This document shows positions 1 through 9,576 of a stretch of 33,649 bases of DNA, one piece after another. The stretch's first letter is position 1. Each line of letters opens with the position of its first letter. Source of the stretch: an uncultured Bacilli bacterium (GTDB taxonomy: Bacteria; Bacillota_I; Bacilli_A; RF39; UBA660); NCBI GenBank assembly GCA_947631515.1, contig CANRLP010000005.1, positions 1 through 33,649 of the forward strand, in the 5' to 3' direction. Under the pieces are notes generated by a model, which was not told the DNA's origin, did no database searches, and saw only the letters and a list, made by a program, of their open reading frames with translations. A program made the position numbers and the translations under genes.

Positions 1-1143
1 TATGACTATGAATTAATTGGTTTTGTTGATGAATATGATCATATCCATGCTGCCTCATTAATTTTAATTAAAAAGATCAATCATATTTTTAAATATGGCT
101 ATGCCCCAAAAGGTTTTATTATCGACTATTTTAATAAACAATTGGTAAAAGATTTTACTGATGCTCTTATAAACTACTATTTTAAAAAAAGACTTGTGTT
201 TATTAAAATAAATCCTGAAATTGCCATTAGTGAGATAAATACTAAAACTGGAGAAAAAACTTATAATTGGAATATTGAAATAAAAAATACTTTAATCGAT
301 TTAGGTTATGTCAAATTAAAAGATAATCTATATTTTGAAGCAATGCTTCCTAAATATAATGGTATAGTTAAATTAAAAGATTTTAGCTTAGAAAAATTAG
401 AAAAAAATACTCGTAATAAAATAAAAAGAGGAATAAATAAAGGTCTTAATATTGAAGTTGCAGATCGTAGTGGAATTGATATTTTATTTAATTTTATTAA
501 AAAGAAAAGAAATAAAGATGCTTTTTATTATAAGGATTATTATAATATATTTTCTAAATCAAATAATATTGATTTATTCTTAGTAAGTGTTGATACTAAT
601 ACTTATTTAATAAATGCTAAAGAATCATATGAAAAAGAATTAGACAAAAATTCTTCTTATAATAACAAATTAGCAAAAAAACAATCAGAAAAACTATTAA
701 ATATCAAAATGAATTCAGATCGTAAATTATTATCTTATAAAAATGATGTTTTAGAAGCTACAGTTCGTAACAACGAAAACTCTAAAATTTATATTGCAGG
801 GGCTTTAGTTGTAAAATACAAAAATCGTATTAATATTGTAATTAGTGGTTTTGATAGATTATACAAACGTTTTAATCCTAATTATTTTTTACATTATAAA
901 ATTTTAGATTATTATAAAAAATATTATGATTTTGCTGATTTAAATGGTATGACCGGCGATTTTTCAAAACAAAATCCCTACAAAGGGCTAAATGAATTTA
1001 AATTAGGATTTAAACCACAAGTTTATGAATTTATTGGAGAATACGATTTAGTTATTAACAATCCTGTTTATCACTCAATGCTAAAATCAGGAAAATTAGC
1101 TCAAACATTCAACAAAACTGACATCAAAAAAAAATTAACATAA
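1..1143 (+). CDS. FemAB/MurM-family peptidoglycan branch aminoacyltransferase (5' partial)
   Basis: The family adds amino acids from aminoacyl-tRNA to the stem-peptide side chain of lipid II at the cytoplasmic membrane face. The reading frame is open from base 1 with no stop, and the residues before the track's TTG start (including GFVDEYDH and a run ending NKQLVKDF) are protein-like. So the TTG at 142 is internal and the true start lies outside the window. Seen: a GNAT-like half, a charged helical hairpin (about residues 165-205 of the track protein) as in FemX/FemA coiled-coil arms, and a C-terminal half with the family-like GDFSKQNPYKGLNEFKLGF and IGEYDLVINNPVY. Which amino acid is added cannot be told. 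The gene converges on the sortase gene with only 12 nt between stops and no clear terminator. Confidence 0.85.
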   Translation, partial: YDYELIGFVDEYDHIHAASLILIKKINHIFKYGYAPKGFIIDYFNKQLVKDFTDALINYYFKKRLVFIKINPEIAISEINTKTGEKTYNWNIEIKNTLIDLGYVKLKDNLYFEAMLPKYNGIVKLKDFSLEKLEKNTRNKIKRGINKGLNIEVADRSGIDILFNFIKKKRNKDAFYYKDYYNIFSKSNNIDLFLVSVDTNTYLINAKESYEKELDKNSSYNNKLAKKQSEKLLNIKMNSDRKLLSYKNDVLEATVRNNENSKIYIAGALVVKYKNRINIVISGFDRLYKRFNPNYFLHYKILDYYKKYYDFADLNGMTGDFSKQNPYKGLNEFKLGFKPQVYEFIGEYDLVINNPVYHSMLKSGKLAQTFNKTDIKKKLT

Positions 1144-1155
1144 AGTTAATCTTTT

Positions 1156-2760
1156 TTAAATTAATTTAGCATGTACTATCAAACGATGTTTAGAATCTAA
1201 ATAACAGGTAGATAACGTTAAGATTTTATCGTCTTCTTTTATTTGTAAACTAGAAGGCATTATACTTTTACTTTTAGCATCATTAATATAATTAAAAAAT
1301 GAGCTTCTACTTTTAAAATCCGTAATTAAATAATCATCTGTAACGTCAATAGTATAAATAGCAAAAATACGCCATACCTTTTTGTTACCTTTAATTGAAA
1401 AAGTAATATCTAAATTGCTACTATTATTATACCAACTAGCATTTAATACATTTTTTAAAGAACCAAACATAATTTGTTTTTTCGCACTATTATGAGCATA
1501 AATAATGGTATTTTGACTTAAATCATCCATATTATTACGATAATCAACAAAGACCCAACCCGATTGATTTTTAGTTTTATCAAAAGCATGATCTAAATAA
1601 TACTTATTATCAGAAGTTTGCACAACTGGATAATCTATTTTCGTATTATTAATTTTTAACCAACCGATAGTATCCTCATTTAAATTTAATAAACTTTTAT
1701 ATGCATCTGTATATTTTTGGTCATATACATTAGTTGTCCCCACTATCGAAGCGGGAATATTCTCTTGATTTGTTACCGGAGTATTAACATTATCTTCATT
1801 ATCTTCAGCTTCAGTTTCAACAACTTTCTCAACTACCTCTGAAATTGACTCTAGATTATTATCTATAATACTTTTTTCTTTATAATTTAAATATCTAGAA
1901 AAGCCAAAAATACTTGCTGATAAAATAACTAAAAATATTAATATAAACCGTAATATTTTGATATTTAATTCAGCCCATTTATATTTTTCCTTATATTCTT
2001 TACCATACTTAACTTTTACATGAATATTTGTTTTTTTATCTATGTCTTTTAATTCTAAAATATCTTTAGATATTTCCTTAATCGAATTCTCTGACGCATA
2101 AATATATAAATCTAATTTTTCTAAACCAGAATTGTATAATAAATTTATTAAAGTAACAAAATTCTTTTTTTGATAATTTTCTAAATATAAAACTTTTAAA
2201 ACATGATTGATATCTAAAAAATACTTAATATCATCAAAATCTTCTTTAGATAAAACTTGGCAATTTAAAACAATTTTTTCAGCATTACAGATTTTAGAAT
2301 AAGTATCTAAATGATTATTACTCATAAAATTACTTATAAATAATATTTCACTACGAGTTTTTACCACATCTTTTTTAAAATGTTGAATCATAGCGGCCGA
2401 CATACTATAACAATCTATTTCTTCTAATGACTCTATTTTAAGTAATTCTCTGACAATATTATAATCTAATGATTTATCTTCTTTAAAATGAATTTTGGTA
2501 ATTTCAAAACTTTTTAATAATTGACATGCCAAAACAGCTATATCATGATTAATAATTACAACTTCTTTTATTTTATTTTTTACAAGTAATAAATATAAAA
2601 ATGCTTCTACTATATTAAAGTGTTTATGAATATAATTTTTGGTAAATTGAAAAGAATACAAATCAACAATATTTGTATTATTCAAATTTTCTTCTTCGAC
2701 TATTTCATCAGTTAAAGTAAAATATAAAATACGATTTTTTATATAAACTCGAATTTGCAT
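1156..2760 (-). CDS. class B-type sortase with large cytosolic N-terminal domain
   Basis: A membrane transpeptidase that should attach sorting-signal proteins to peptidoglycan. The C-terminal ~195 residues are a sortase domain: catalytic His in YAHN (about residue 423), Cys in TLSTC (519) and Arg in HRLIVHA (526). The opening (IGWLKI, IDYPVVQ, YLDHAF, GWVFVDYRN) is typical of class B. One membrane helix lies at about 268-289, followed by an acidic linker. Unusually, about 265 residues precede the helix. They have no signal peptide, should lie in the cytosol, and contain loosely repeating Leu/Ile-rich strands (LEEIDCYS, LKVLYLENY, LEKLDLYIY) that recall leucine-rich repeats. Usual sortases have only a short N-terminal tail. 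It follows the NPKTG surface protein gene by 31 nt, so that protein is the likely substrate. Confidence 0.88.
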   Translation of the reverse strand: MQIRVYIKNRILYFTLTDEIVEEENLNNTNIVDLYSFQFTKNYIHKHFNIVEAFLYLLLVKNKIKEVVIINHDIAVLACQLLKSFEITKIHFKEDKSLDYNIVRELLKIESLEEIDCYSMSAAMIQHFKKDVVKTRSEILFISNFMSNNHLDTYSKICNAEKIVLNCQVLSKEDFDDIKYFLDINHVLKVLYLENYQKKNFVTLINLLYNSGLEKLDLYIYASENSIKEISKDILELKDIDKKTNIHVKVKYGKEYKEKYKWAELNIKILRFILIFLVILSASIFGFSRYLNYKEKSIIDNNLESISEVVEKVVETEAEDNEDNVNTPVTNQENIPASIVGTTNVYDQKYTDAYKSLLNLNEDTIGWLKINNTKIDYPVVQTSDNKYYLDHAFDKTKNQSGWVFVDYRNNMDDLSQNTIIYAHNSAKKQIMFGSLKNVLNASWYNNSSNLDITFSIKGNKKVWRIFAIYTIDVTDDYLITDFKSRSSFFNYINDAKSKSIMPSSLQIKEDDKILTLSTCYLDSKHRLIVHAKLI

Positions 2761-2791
2761 AAATTATTCCTCATAATATTTTATAAAAATT

Positions 2792-4033
2792 TTATATTTG
2801 TGGAAATTTACTTTTATTTCTTACTCGTAAATAAGTTAAACTACCTATAACCATACTCAAAAATGCTACAATACTAATTGTTGTATAAACTCCTGTTTTT
2901 GGATTTTCAACAGTTTCTTCTTTAACTTCAGTTGTAGAAACTGTATCTTCTTTTACTTCTTCTGTATCATTAGAAAGATATTCTACTTTATTATCAGAAG
3001 TTTTTATACCATTAGCAACATCTAATTGAAATAATGTATAATATGGGTATTCCGTAGAACCATCTTCACTTGTTGGCATTACTTCATCTTCAGATATACT
3101 CATAGTTTCCATTCCTAGTAAAGAATTAGCAGGCATATTATATATAGCTTTTTTAATAGCTATACCATCAGTTGCCAAAGATAAATTAGTTTTATTATCT
3201 AAATAATTTTCTAAAGCATCTAATTCAGTATTATTTTTTTCAGCTAAAATTTCTAAAACCTTAGTAATAATTGTATTATCAATAATAATTGTAAAATCTA
3301 CTTTTTCTTTAGGAATATATGTTAATATACCATCTTTATAAGTAAATTCTACGGTATATTCTGATATATCTAATCCTAAAAGAATTTGCATCCAACTATC
3401 AAAATAAATAGTTACTTTAACATTTTCATCATTAACTTCATATTCATAATCTACCAATGAAATCATTTCTTCTAAAGATTTAGAAATCATTTGATCAACA
3501 AATGTTGACCATACAGTATCAGAATTCTTTTCTAATAAGACAATTTTCTTTAAAGGTAATGAATTAAGAACATTTCCAGAATAAGACAATTTATTATTAT
3601 CAACACTTAATTCAACAGTACTATTTTTACCAGTAAATGAATTACACAAATTAGCTGTTTCACTATTAATTAGTTCAGCAGTACATTCCTTTTCTTCCGT
3701 ATCATTTACAAAATTTTTTTTCGTATAAGTAATTTTATTATCTGCTAAAGTATAAGTACCCTTAGTATGTTCAACTACTGTTTTTTTACCACCAACATTT
3801 AAAGTTAAAATAAATTCTGAATCACTATCATTTAATAAATTAAATTGCATATTAATACCTAATTCATCAGCTGTTGCATTGGAAATTAAGCCATTTGCCC
3901 AACTAAGAGAGATTGGACTTTTAGTGTGTACTTTATAAACTCCACTATAAGAATCACTCAAACCATTTTCTTTAGCATAAACATTTGTTATAAAAAACAT
4001 ACTGATAACTAATAATATAATGCCTTTTTTCAT
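2792..4033 (-). CDS. NPKTG-anchored surface protein (sortase substrate)
   Basis: A secreted, wall-anchored protein of unknown function. Seen: a signal peptide (MKKGIILLVISMFFITNVYA), an extracellular region of about 350 residues rich in beta-prone, Asn/Thr/Glu stretches, a Thr/Glu-rich stalk, then the sorting signal NPKTG at about residues 377-381, a hydrophobic helix and a basic tail (RVRNKSK). NPKTG/NPQTN-type signals are the known class of substrate for class B sortases. The extracellular region holds two similar-looking halves (each with 'ITYTKK' or 'LTYIPK' strand patterns) that resemble bacterial beta-sandwich repeats, but I do not recognise the family. It is first in a two-gene unit with the sortase, behind its own promoter. 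Confidence 0.8.
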   Translation of the reverse strand: MKKGIILLVISMFFITNVYAKENGLSDSYSGVYKVHTKSPISLSWANGLISNATADELGINMQFNLLNDSDSEFILTLNVGGKKTVVEHTKGTYTLADNKITYTKKNFVNDTEEKECTAELINSETANLCNSFTGKNSTVELSVDNNKLSYSGNVLNSLPLKKIVLLEKNSDTVWSTFVDQMISKSLEEMISLVDYEYEVNDENVKVTIYFDSWMQILLGLDISEYTVEFTYKDGILTYIPKEKVDFTIIIDNTIITKVLEILAEKNNTELDALENYLDNKTNLSLATDGIAIKKAIYNMPANSLLGMETMSISEDEVMPTSEDGSTEYPYYTLFQLDVANGIKTSDNKVEYLSNDTEEVKEDTVSTTEVKEETVENPKTGVYTTISIVAFLSMVIGSLTYLRVRNKSKFPQI

Positions 4034-4058
4034 TACCCTTACTCCTATTCTTAATTAA

Positions 4059-4086
4059 ATTATATAAAAATAATTTTTAATTGCAA
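4059..4086 (-). promoter_or_regulatory. promoter of surface protein-sortase operon
   Basis: On the minus strand TTGCAA, a 16-nt spacer and a perfect TATAAT lie just upstream of the RBS (AGGAGTAAGGGTA) and ATG at 4033. Confidence 0.65.
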
Positions 4087-4103
4087 GGTAATTAAATAAT
4101 TTA

Positions 4104-5111
4104 TCAGCCATTATACACAGTTTCTTGACAATAATTTGCTCTTTGTTTATAAAATTCGTTTTGTAATTCTCTCACTTTATTATGGATATTTTGAACTACT
4201 TCCGTATAATTACGATTTTCGTGAAGAGTTAAAATAGAAATAGTATAGGGATAATCTTCTAAATTTAGACCAATATCATGATAATTAACTCCATAACTAC
4301 CATATTTATGATAAATTCGAATATTTTCCGTATTAAAAGCATTTCGCTCATCGTTATCCATAATAGACTTTAAAAAAGGACCATATTCTTCATTTTCCGT
4401 AATAATACGATAAGCTTCTTTCAAATAAATATTAGTATCTTCAGCTGTTTGATTTCCAAAATTATCTCCCCCAGTAAGTATTACTTTAGCTCCTAAACTT
4501 TGACCATAATTTTTTAAATTTCCAAAACCAATATAATCAATTAACATTAAATGAGCAGTATTATCACTAAGAGATATTGCATAAGTTATTAAATCTCTTA
4601 AAGAAACATTTTCTCCAATTTTTCGAGTAGCCATCCCCGAGCTATAATCTGCCCGATAATTTGCTGTATAAGTTAAAGTTTCTGTATCTAAATTTATTTC
4701 GCCATTAATAGCTTTATTTATTAAATATAATGCATCAACTATTTTTATTAAACTACAACCATAATATACTTTATTTTCATTATAGGTATAAGTAAGGTTA
4801 GTAGTTAAATCTTCAAAGTATACTGACGCTTCATATTTATTATTTATTATAAAATTATCAATATCTTTTCTATTTGGCTCTAATAAATCTTTTTCTTCTT
4901 CCGTAATTTCTTTAGTTAAACATAATTTATAAGCTTCTTCTTTTCTCTTTTTTTCTTCCTCTTGTTCTTTTTCATTTATTTCTGGTTCATTATCATTAAC
5001 CAAATTAACTTTTCTTAAATAATTAAATCCTTCAAAAATTATTATAATTAATAATAAACATAAAAAAATATTTTTATAATTAATTTTATATTTCTTGCGT
5101 CTTTTACTCAT
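4104..5111 (-). CDS. membrane-anchored class A beta-lactamase/PBP-like serine hydrolase
   Basis: Penicilloyl-serine hydrolase fold, held outside by one N-terminal membrane helix (about 15-31) and a Glu/Lys-rich linker (40-60). Active-site motifs are visible: SxxK as SLIK (Ser120-Lys123), SDN (182-184) and KYG (269-271) in place of KTG. The region that would carry the omega-loop Glu166 of true class A beta-lactamases reads QTAEDTNIYLKEAY with no ExxLN motif, as in the non-lactamase relatives that may act as peptidoglycan carboxypeptidases or inactive binding proteins. I therefore do not infer drug resistance. RBS GAGGAAGG precedes the ATG. The stop is TGA followed directly by TAA. It lies just downstream of the tuf terminator, so it is probably transcribed separately. 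Confidence 0.8.
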   Translation of the reverse strand: MSKRRKKYKINYKNIFLCLLLIIIIFEGFNYLRKVNLVNDNEPEINEKEQEEEKKRKEEAYKLCLTKEITEEEKDLLEPNRKDIDNFIINNKYEASVYFEDLTTNLTYTYNENKVYYGCSLIKIVDALYLINKAINGEINLDTETLTYTANYRADYSSGMATRKIGENVSLRDLITYAISLSDNTAHLMLIDYIGFGNLKNYGQSLGAKVILTGGDNFGNQTAEDTNIYLKEAYRIITENEEYGPFLKSIMDNDERNAFNTENIRIYHKYGSYGVNYHDIGLNLEDYPYTISILTLHENRNYTEVVQNIHNKVRELQNEFYKQRANYCQETVYNG

Positions 5112-5153
5112 ACTTTTTATTCCTTCCTCTATTATATTATCATGTTTTTGACA

Positions 5154-5178
5154 TAAAAAAAAGCGATGTAAAATCGCT
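5154..5178 (-). terminator. tuf rho-independent terminator
   Basis: Minus strand AGCGAT-TTTAC-ATCGCT stem-loop followed by eight T, starting nine bases after the tuf stop. Confidence 0.88.
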
Positions 5179-5186
5179 ATTTTTAA

Positions 5187-6353
5187 TTATTCAATAATTT
5201 CAGAAACTACACCAGCACCAACAGTACGTCCACCTTCACGAATAGAGAATTTAGTACCGTTTTCAAGAGCAACTGGAGCAATTAATTCTACTGTCATATC
5301 AACATTATCACCAGGCATTACCATTTCAGTACCTTGAGGTAATTCAATGACACCAGTAACATCAGTTGTACGGAAATAGAATTGTGGTCTGTAATTTGAG
5401 AAGAATGGAGTATGACGTCCGCCTTCTTCTTTGCTTAATACATAAACACTAGCTTTGAATTTATGATGTGGAGTAACACTTCCTGGTTTAGCAAGTACTT
5501 GTCCACGTTCAACTTCATCACGAGCAATACCACGTAATAATACACCAGCATTATCACCTGCTACAGCAAAGTCTAGTTGTTTTCTAAACATTTCAATTCC
5601 TGTACAAACAGTTTTCTTAGTATCTCTAAGACCAACAATTTCAACTTCATCATTAAGATTTAATTTACCACGTTCAACACGACCTGTTACAACAGTTCCA
5701 CGTCCAGAAATAGTGAATACATCTTCAATACTCATTAAGAATGGTTTATCAGTATCACGAACTGGAGATGGAATATATTCATCAACAGCAGCCATTAAAT
5801 CACGAATTGATTGAGCAGCAGCTTCATCACCTTCAAGAGCTTTTAAAGCACTACCACGGATAATAGGACATTCAGTATCAAAATTATATTCACCAAGTAA
5901 TTCTCTAATTTCCATTTCTACTAAATCTAATAATTCTGGATCGTCTACCATATCACATTTGTTCATATAAACAACAATTTTAGGTACACCAACTTGACGA
6001 GATAATAAGATATGTTCTCTAGTTTGAGGCATTGGTCCATCTGCAGCAGATACTACAAGAATAGCACCATCCATTTGAGCAGCACCAGTAATCATGTTTT
6101 TAACATAATCGGCATGTCCTGGGCAGTCTACGTGAGCATAATGACGTTTTTCAGTTTCATACTCAACGTGAGCAGTATTAATAGTAATACCTCTTTCTCT
6201 TTCTTCTGGAGCTTTGTCGATATCAGCATAATCAACAAATTTACCAAAATATTTAGTAATAGCAGCAGTTAATGTTGTTTTACCATGGTCAACGTGACCG
6301 ATAGTACCAATATTAACATGTTCTTTTGAACGATCATATTTTTCTTTTGCCAT
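5187..6353 (-). CDS. tuf: elongation factor Tu
   Basis: GTPase that delivers aminoacyl-tRNA to the ribosomal A site. The protein has 388 residues, close to the usual ~394, and is complete: G1 GHVDHGKT, the switch I region with RGITI, G3 DCPGH, G4 NKCD, G5 SALKALEG, then beta-barrel domains 2 and 3 ending [10 protein letters not shown]. The RBS AAAGGAG precedes the ATG. It is last in the rpsL-rpsG-fusA-tuf order but has its own promoter in the gap after fusA and its own terminator, so it is probably made both by read-through and independently. No unusual residue was noticed. Confidence 0.99.
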   Translation of the reverse strand: MAKEKYDRSKEHVNIGTIGHVDHGKTTLTAAITKYFGKFVDYADIDKAPEERERGITINTAHVEYETEKRHYAHVDCPGHADYVKNMITGAAQMDGAILVVSAADGPMPQTREHILLSRQVGVPKIVVYMNKCDMVDDPELLDLVEMEIRELLGEYNFDTECPIIRGSALKALEGDEAAAQSIRDLMAAVDEYIPSPVRDTDKPFLMSIEDVFTISGRGTVVTGRVERGKLNLNDEVEIVGLRDTKKTVCTGIEMFRKQLDFAVAGDNAGVLLRGIARDEVERGQVLAKPGSVTPHHKFKASVYVLSKEEGGRHTPFFSNYRPQFYFRTTDVTGVIELPQGTEMVMPGDNVDMTVELIAPVALENGTKFSIREGGRTVGAGVVSEIIE

Positions 6354-6384
6354 CGTTTATTTTCTCCTTTCAATTTACTACTAT

Positions 6385-6413
6385 ATTTTATCTAATGCTT
6401 GAATGTTTTTCAA
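6385..6413 (-). promoter_or_regulatory. tuf promoter
   Basis: TTGAAA, a 17-nt spacer and TAAAAT in the 69-nt fusA-tuf gap. A short inverted repeat (CTTGAA/TTCAAG) overlaps the -35 but has no T-run, so it is not a terminator. Confidence 0.6.
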
Positions 6414-6422
6414 GTATTATTT

Positions 6423-8495
6423 TTAGTTAACGCTGTTTTTCTTTATAATTTCTTCAGCGATTGATTTAGGAACTTCTTCATAATGATCTTTTTCCATTTG
6501 GAAGTTTCCTCTTCCTTGTGTATTACTTCTTAAATCGGTTGCATATCCAAACATTTCAGATAATGGAACCATTGCTGTAATACGCAAAGCGTTACCAAGA
6601 GATTCTTGACCCATTGGGCGACCTCGACGTGAAGTTAAATCTCCCATAACATTTCCCATATATTCTTCTGGAACAACTACATCAACTTTCATAATTGGTT
6701 CCAATAATACTACTTTACATTTATTTTTAGCTTCTTTTAAAGCTAGAGAAGCAGCTATTTTAAATGCCATTTCACTTGAATCGACATCATGATAAGATCC
6801 ATCATATAATGTTGCTTTAACATCAACCATTGGGTATCCTGCTAATACACCACCAGCCATTGCTTCTTGTAAACCTTTATCAGTTACTGGAATATATTCA
6901 CGAGGAACAACTCCACCTACAATTGCATCCACAAATTCATAACCTTTACCTGGATTTGGTTCAAATTTAATCCAAACATGTCCATATTGTCCACGTCCAC
7001 CAGATTGTTTAATATATTTACCTTCACATTCACCAGCTACAGTAATTGTTTCTCGATATGCAACTTGAGGTCTACCTTTATTACATTCAACATTAAATTC
7101 TCGTTTCATCCGATCAACAATAATATCTAAGTGTAGTTCTCCCATACCTGATAATACTGTTTGACCTGTTTCAGGATCAGTTTTAACTCGAAGTGTTGGA
7201 TCTTCTTCTACTAATTTATTAATAGCTAAAGCCATTTTATCTTGATCATTTTTTGATTTTGGCTCAACAGCAATATCGATAACTGGTTCTGGGAATTCCA
7301 TACCTTTCATAATGCATGGATTTTTTTCATCACAAAGAGTATCAGCTGTAGTTGTATTTTTTAATCCTACTGCAGCAGCAATTTCTCCAGCATATACTTC
7401 ATTAATTTCTTTTCTTTGATTGGCATGCATTTGTAAAATACGTCCAATTCTTTCTTTTTCACCTTTAGTAGAATTTAAAACATAAGATCCACTAGTAAGT
7501 ACTCCAGAATATACACGGAAGAATGCTAAACGTCCAACAAATGGATCTGTCATAATTTTAAACGCTAAAGCTGTAAATGGCTCAGTATCACTTGGATGAC
7601 GTTTAACGTCATTGCCATTTTTATCTGTACATTCAATTGCTTCTATATCAGTTGGTGCTGGTAAATAATCGACAACTGCATCAAGTAATGCTCTTGTTCC
7701 TTTATTACCTAAAGCATCAGCACATAATAATGGGAAGAATTCAACAGATAATGTTGCTTTACGAATAGCATTTTTTAATTCTTCTACTGTAATTTCACCA
7801 CCATCAAGATATTTAACCATTAAGTCTTCATCAAAATCAGCAACTGCTTCTATTAATGTTGTTCTATATTCGTTAGCTTTATCTTGCATATCAGCAGGAA
7901 TTTCCATTTCTGTTACTTCTTGTTTATCTGTTCCATCGTATTTATACGCTTTCATCGTAACTAAATCGATATAGCCACTAAAATCTGATTCAGAACCAAT
8001 TGGAAGTTGAATAGCAGCTGAATTAGCACCTAATCTATCTTTAATTGTTCCTAAAGTATAATAGAAATCTGCTCCCATTTTACCCATTTTATTAGCACAA
8101 ATCATTCTTGGAACTTTATATTCACTTGCTTGACGCCATACAGTTTCTGCTTGAGGTTCTACCCCAGCTTGAGCATCAAGTAATAAAATTGCACCATCTA
8201 AAACTCTTAACGAACGTTGAACTTCAATTGTAAAATCGACGTGCCCTGGAGTATCAATGATATTTAAGCGATATCCATTCCAATAAGCAGTTGTTGCTGC
8301 TGATGTAATAGTAATACCTCTTTCTTTTTCTTGATCCATCCAGTCCATTTGAGACTCACCATCATGAGTTTCACCAATTTTATGAGTAATTCCTGTTAAG
8401 AATAAAATTCTTTCAGTAGTAGTAGTCTTACCGGCATCAATATGTGCCATAATTCCAAAATTTCTTAATTTATTAATAGGTATATCTCTTGCCAT
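6423..8495 (-). CDS. fusA: elongation factor G
   Basis: Translocation GTPase that moves tRNA and mRNA after peptide bond formation and helps recycle ribosomes with RRF. The 690-residue length is normal. G1 is AHIDAGKT near residue 17, followed by the RGITITSAA switch, DTPGHVDF, and [10 protein letters not shown] at the G4 position. The later domains carry GMGELHLDI and the domain IV segment GRGQYGHV, and the C-terminal domain reads [22 protein letters not shown] sits before the ATG. The gap to rpsG is only 9 nt, so the two are co-transcribed in the str operon. Confidence 0.99.
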   Translation of the reverse strand: MARDIPINKLRNFGIMAHIDAGKTTTTERILFLTGITHKIGETHDGESQMDWMDQEKERGITITSAATTAYWNGYRLNIIDTPGHVDFTIEVQRSLRVLDGAILLLDAQAGVEPQAETVWRQASEYKVPRMICANKMGKMGADFYYTLGTIKDRLGANSAAIQLPIGSESDFSGYIDLVTMKAYKYDGTDKQEVTEMEIPADMQDKANEYRTTLIEAVADFDEDLMVKYLDGGEITVEELKNAIRKATLSVEFFPLLCADALGNKGTRALLDAVVDYLPAPTDIEAIECTDKNGNDVKRHPSDTEPFTALAFKIMTDPFVGRLAFFRVYSGVLTSGSYVLNSTKGEKERIGRILQMHANQRKEINEVYAGEIAAAVGLKNTTTADTLCDEKNPCIMKGMEFPEPVIDIAVEPKSKNDQDKMALAINKLVEEDPTLRVKTDPETGQTVLSGMGELHLDIIVDRMKREFNVECNKGRPQVAYRETITVAGECEGKYIKQSGGRGQYGHVWIKFEPNPGKGYEFVDAIVGGVVPREYIPVTDKGLQEAMAGGVLAGYPMVDVKATLYDGSYHDVDSSEMAFKIAASLALKEAKNKCKVVLLEPIMKVDVVVPEEYMGNVMGDLTSRRGRPMGQESLGNALRITAMVPLSEMFGYATDLRSNTQGRGNFQMEKDHYEEVPKSIAEEIIKKNSVN

Positions 8496-8504
8496 ATAAT
8501 CCTC

Positions 8505-8972
8505 CTACCATCTATAATGAGCAAATGCTTTATTTGCTTCAGCCATTTTGTGAGTATCTTCACGTTTTTTAACAGCGCCGCCAGTACCGTCAGCAGCATC
8601 CATAAGTTCATTAGCTAAATTAATAGCCATTCCTTTACCATTTCTTAATTTTGCATAATTAACAATCCAACGAAGTGCTAATGCTTGACTTCTATCATCA
8701 CTAACTTCAATTGGCACTTGATAATTTGATCCACCAACACGACGAGATTTAACTTCTAGTGCAGGTTTAACATTTTCTAAAGCTTGATTATAAACGTCAA
8801 TTGGTTCTTTACCAGTTTTCTCTTTTATAATATCAAATGCTTCATAAAGAATTTTTTGAGCTGTACCTTTTTTACCATCTAGCATAATTTGATTAACTAA
8901 TTTTGTAACTACTTTAGAATTATACACTGGATCAGGTAAGACATCTCTTTTAATTGCTCTTCTTTTACGCAT
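8505..8972 (-). CDS. rpsG: 30S ribosomal protein S7
   Basis: Primary 16S rRNA-binding protein that organises the 3' major domain (head) of the 30S subunit, near the E site. At 155 residues it is one short of the usual 156. Recognised by the start [19 protein letters not shown], the central [12 protein letters not shown] and the C-terminal [14 protein letters not shown]. It lies between rpsL and fusA as in nearly all bacteria, 21 nt after rpsL, with an AAAGGAGG RBS. The stop is TAG. Confidence 0.99.
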   Translation of the reverse strand: MRKRRAIKRDVLPDPVYNSKVVTKLVNQIMLDGKKGTAQKILYEAFDIIKEKTGKEPIDVYNQALENVKPALEVKSRRVGGSNYQVPIEVSDDRSQALALRWIVNYAKLRNGKGMAINLANELMDAADGTGGAVKKREDTHKMAEANKAFAHYRW

Positions 8973-8993
8973 TTTTCTTTCCTCCTTTAACTA

Positions 8994-9407
8994 TTATTTT
9001 TTTGGTTTTTTAGTTCCGTATTTACTACGTCCTTGTTGTCTATTTTGAACGCCTTGAGTATCAAGAGTTCCACGTACAATGTGATAACGAACACCGATTA
9101 AGTCTTTAACACGACCACCACGTACTAAAACAACGCTATGTTCTTGTAAATTATGTCCTTCACCTGGAATATAAGCATCTATTTCTTTACCATTAGAAAG
9201 TCTAACTCTTGCATATTTACGAAGAGCTGAGTTCGGTTTTTTAGGTGTCTTAGTTCCAACACGAGTACAAACTCCTCTTTTTTGTGGGCTTTTTTGATCA
9301 GTTTGTTTTCTTTCAAGAGTATTTAAACCTACATTTAAAACAGGGCTTTTACTTTTTCTAGTTTTCTTTTTTCTTTTGTTAGTAACTAATTGATTGATTG
9401 TAGACAT
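8994..9407 (-). CDS. rpsL: 30S ribosomal protein S12
   Basis: Decoding-centre protein. I place the start at the ATG at 9407 (MSTINQLV), ten codons inside the track ORF, because AAAGGAGG lies just upstream of it and this gives 137 residues, the normal length. The conserved [11 protein letters not shown] segment carries both lysines that streptomycin-resistance mutations usually change, and [11 protein letters not shown] is intact, so nothing suggests a resistance allele. KYARVRL has Tyr where Val or Cys is usual. It is first in rpsL-rpsG-fusA, behind a 130-nt leader with a hairpin. Confidence 0.98.
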   Translation of the reverse strand: MSTINQLVTNKRKKKTRKSKSPVLNVGLNTLERKQTDQKSPQKRGVCTRVGTKTPKKPNSALRKYARVRLSNGKEIDAYIPGEGHNLQEHSVVLVRGGRVKDLIGVRYHIVRGTLDTQGVQNRQQGRSKYGTKKPKK

Positions 9408-9466
9408 ATATTTTGTCCTCCTTTCATTAACACACATCCTGGTGTATCAAATACTTATTTAAATTA

Positions 9467-9487
9467 GGTTCTAACTGACTTAGAACC
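9467..9487 (-). promoter_or_regulatory. hairpin in rpsL leader
   Basis: A perfect 8-bp inverted repeat (GGTTCTAA, 5-nt loop, TTAGAACC) lies in the 5' leader of rpsL, downstream of the promoter and without a T-run. A second weak fold (ACAC/GTGT) lies nearer the RBS. This may be a regulatory or stabilising leader element, but I recognise no known S12 or S7 leader. Confidence 0.5.
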
Positions 9488-9507
9488 ATAATTAAAATTT
9501 CAAAAAT

Positions 9508-9537
9508 ACTATAACACTATCATTATATGTAAGTCAA
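9508..9537 (-). promoter_or_regulatory. str operon promoter
   Basis: TTGACT, 18-nt spacer, TATAGT upstream of rpsL. An alternative pairing is TTGCTA with the perfect TATAAT at 9522-9527, which overlaps the terminator of the preceding gene. Confidence 0.55.
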
Positions 9538-9540
9538 TAA

Positions 9541-9576
9541 AAAAATAGCAATAATCCTTCAATTTTTGCTATTTTT
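9541..9576 (-). terminator. terminator of the small-membrane-protein operon
   Basis: AAAAATAGCAA / TTGCTATTTTT arms, 11 bp, 14-nt loop, followed by T. The stop codon of the upstream gene lies inside the stem. The symmetry would also let it act on the other strand. Confidence 0.75.

Noticed and set aside
1141-1160. Bidirectional terminator between femAB and sortase genes.
   Set aside because: Only A/T-rich sequence with no convincing stem in the 12-nt gap.
6012-6272. Plus-strand ORF of 86 aa inside tuf.
   Set aside because: It is the complement of a highly conserved gene, with Ser/Phe/Ile-rich nonsense composition and no RBS.
6391-6420. CTTGAA...TTCAAG hairpin after fusA as a terminator.
   Set aside because: No T-run follows, and it coincides with the -35 of the tuf promoter.
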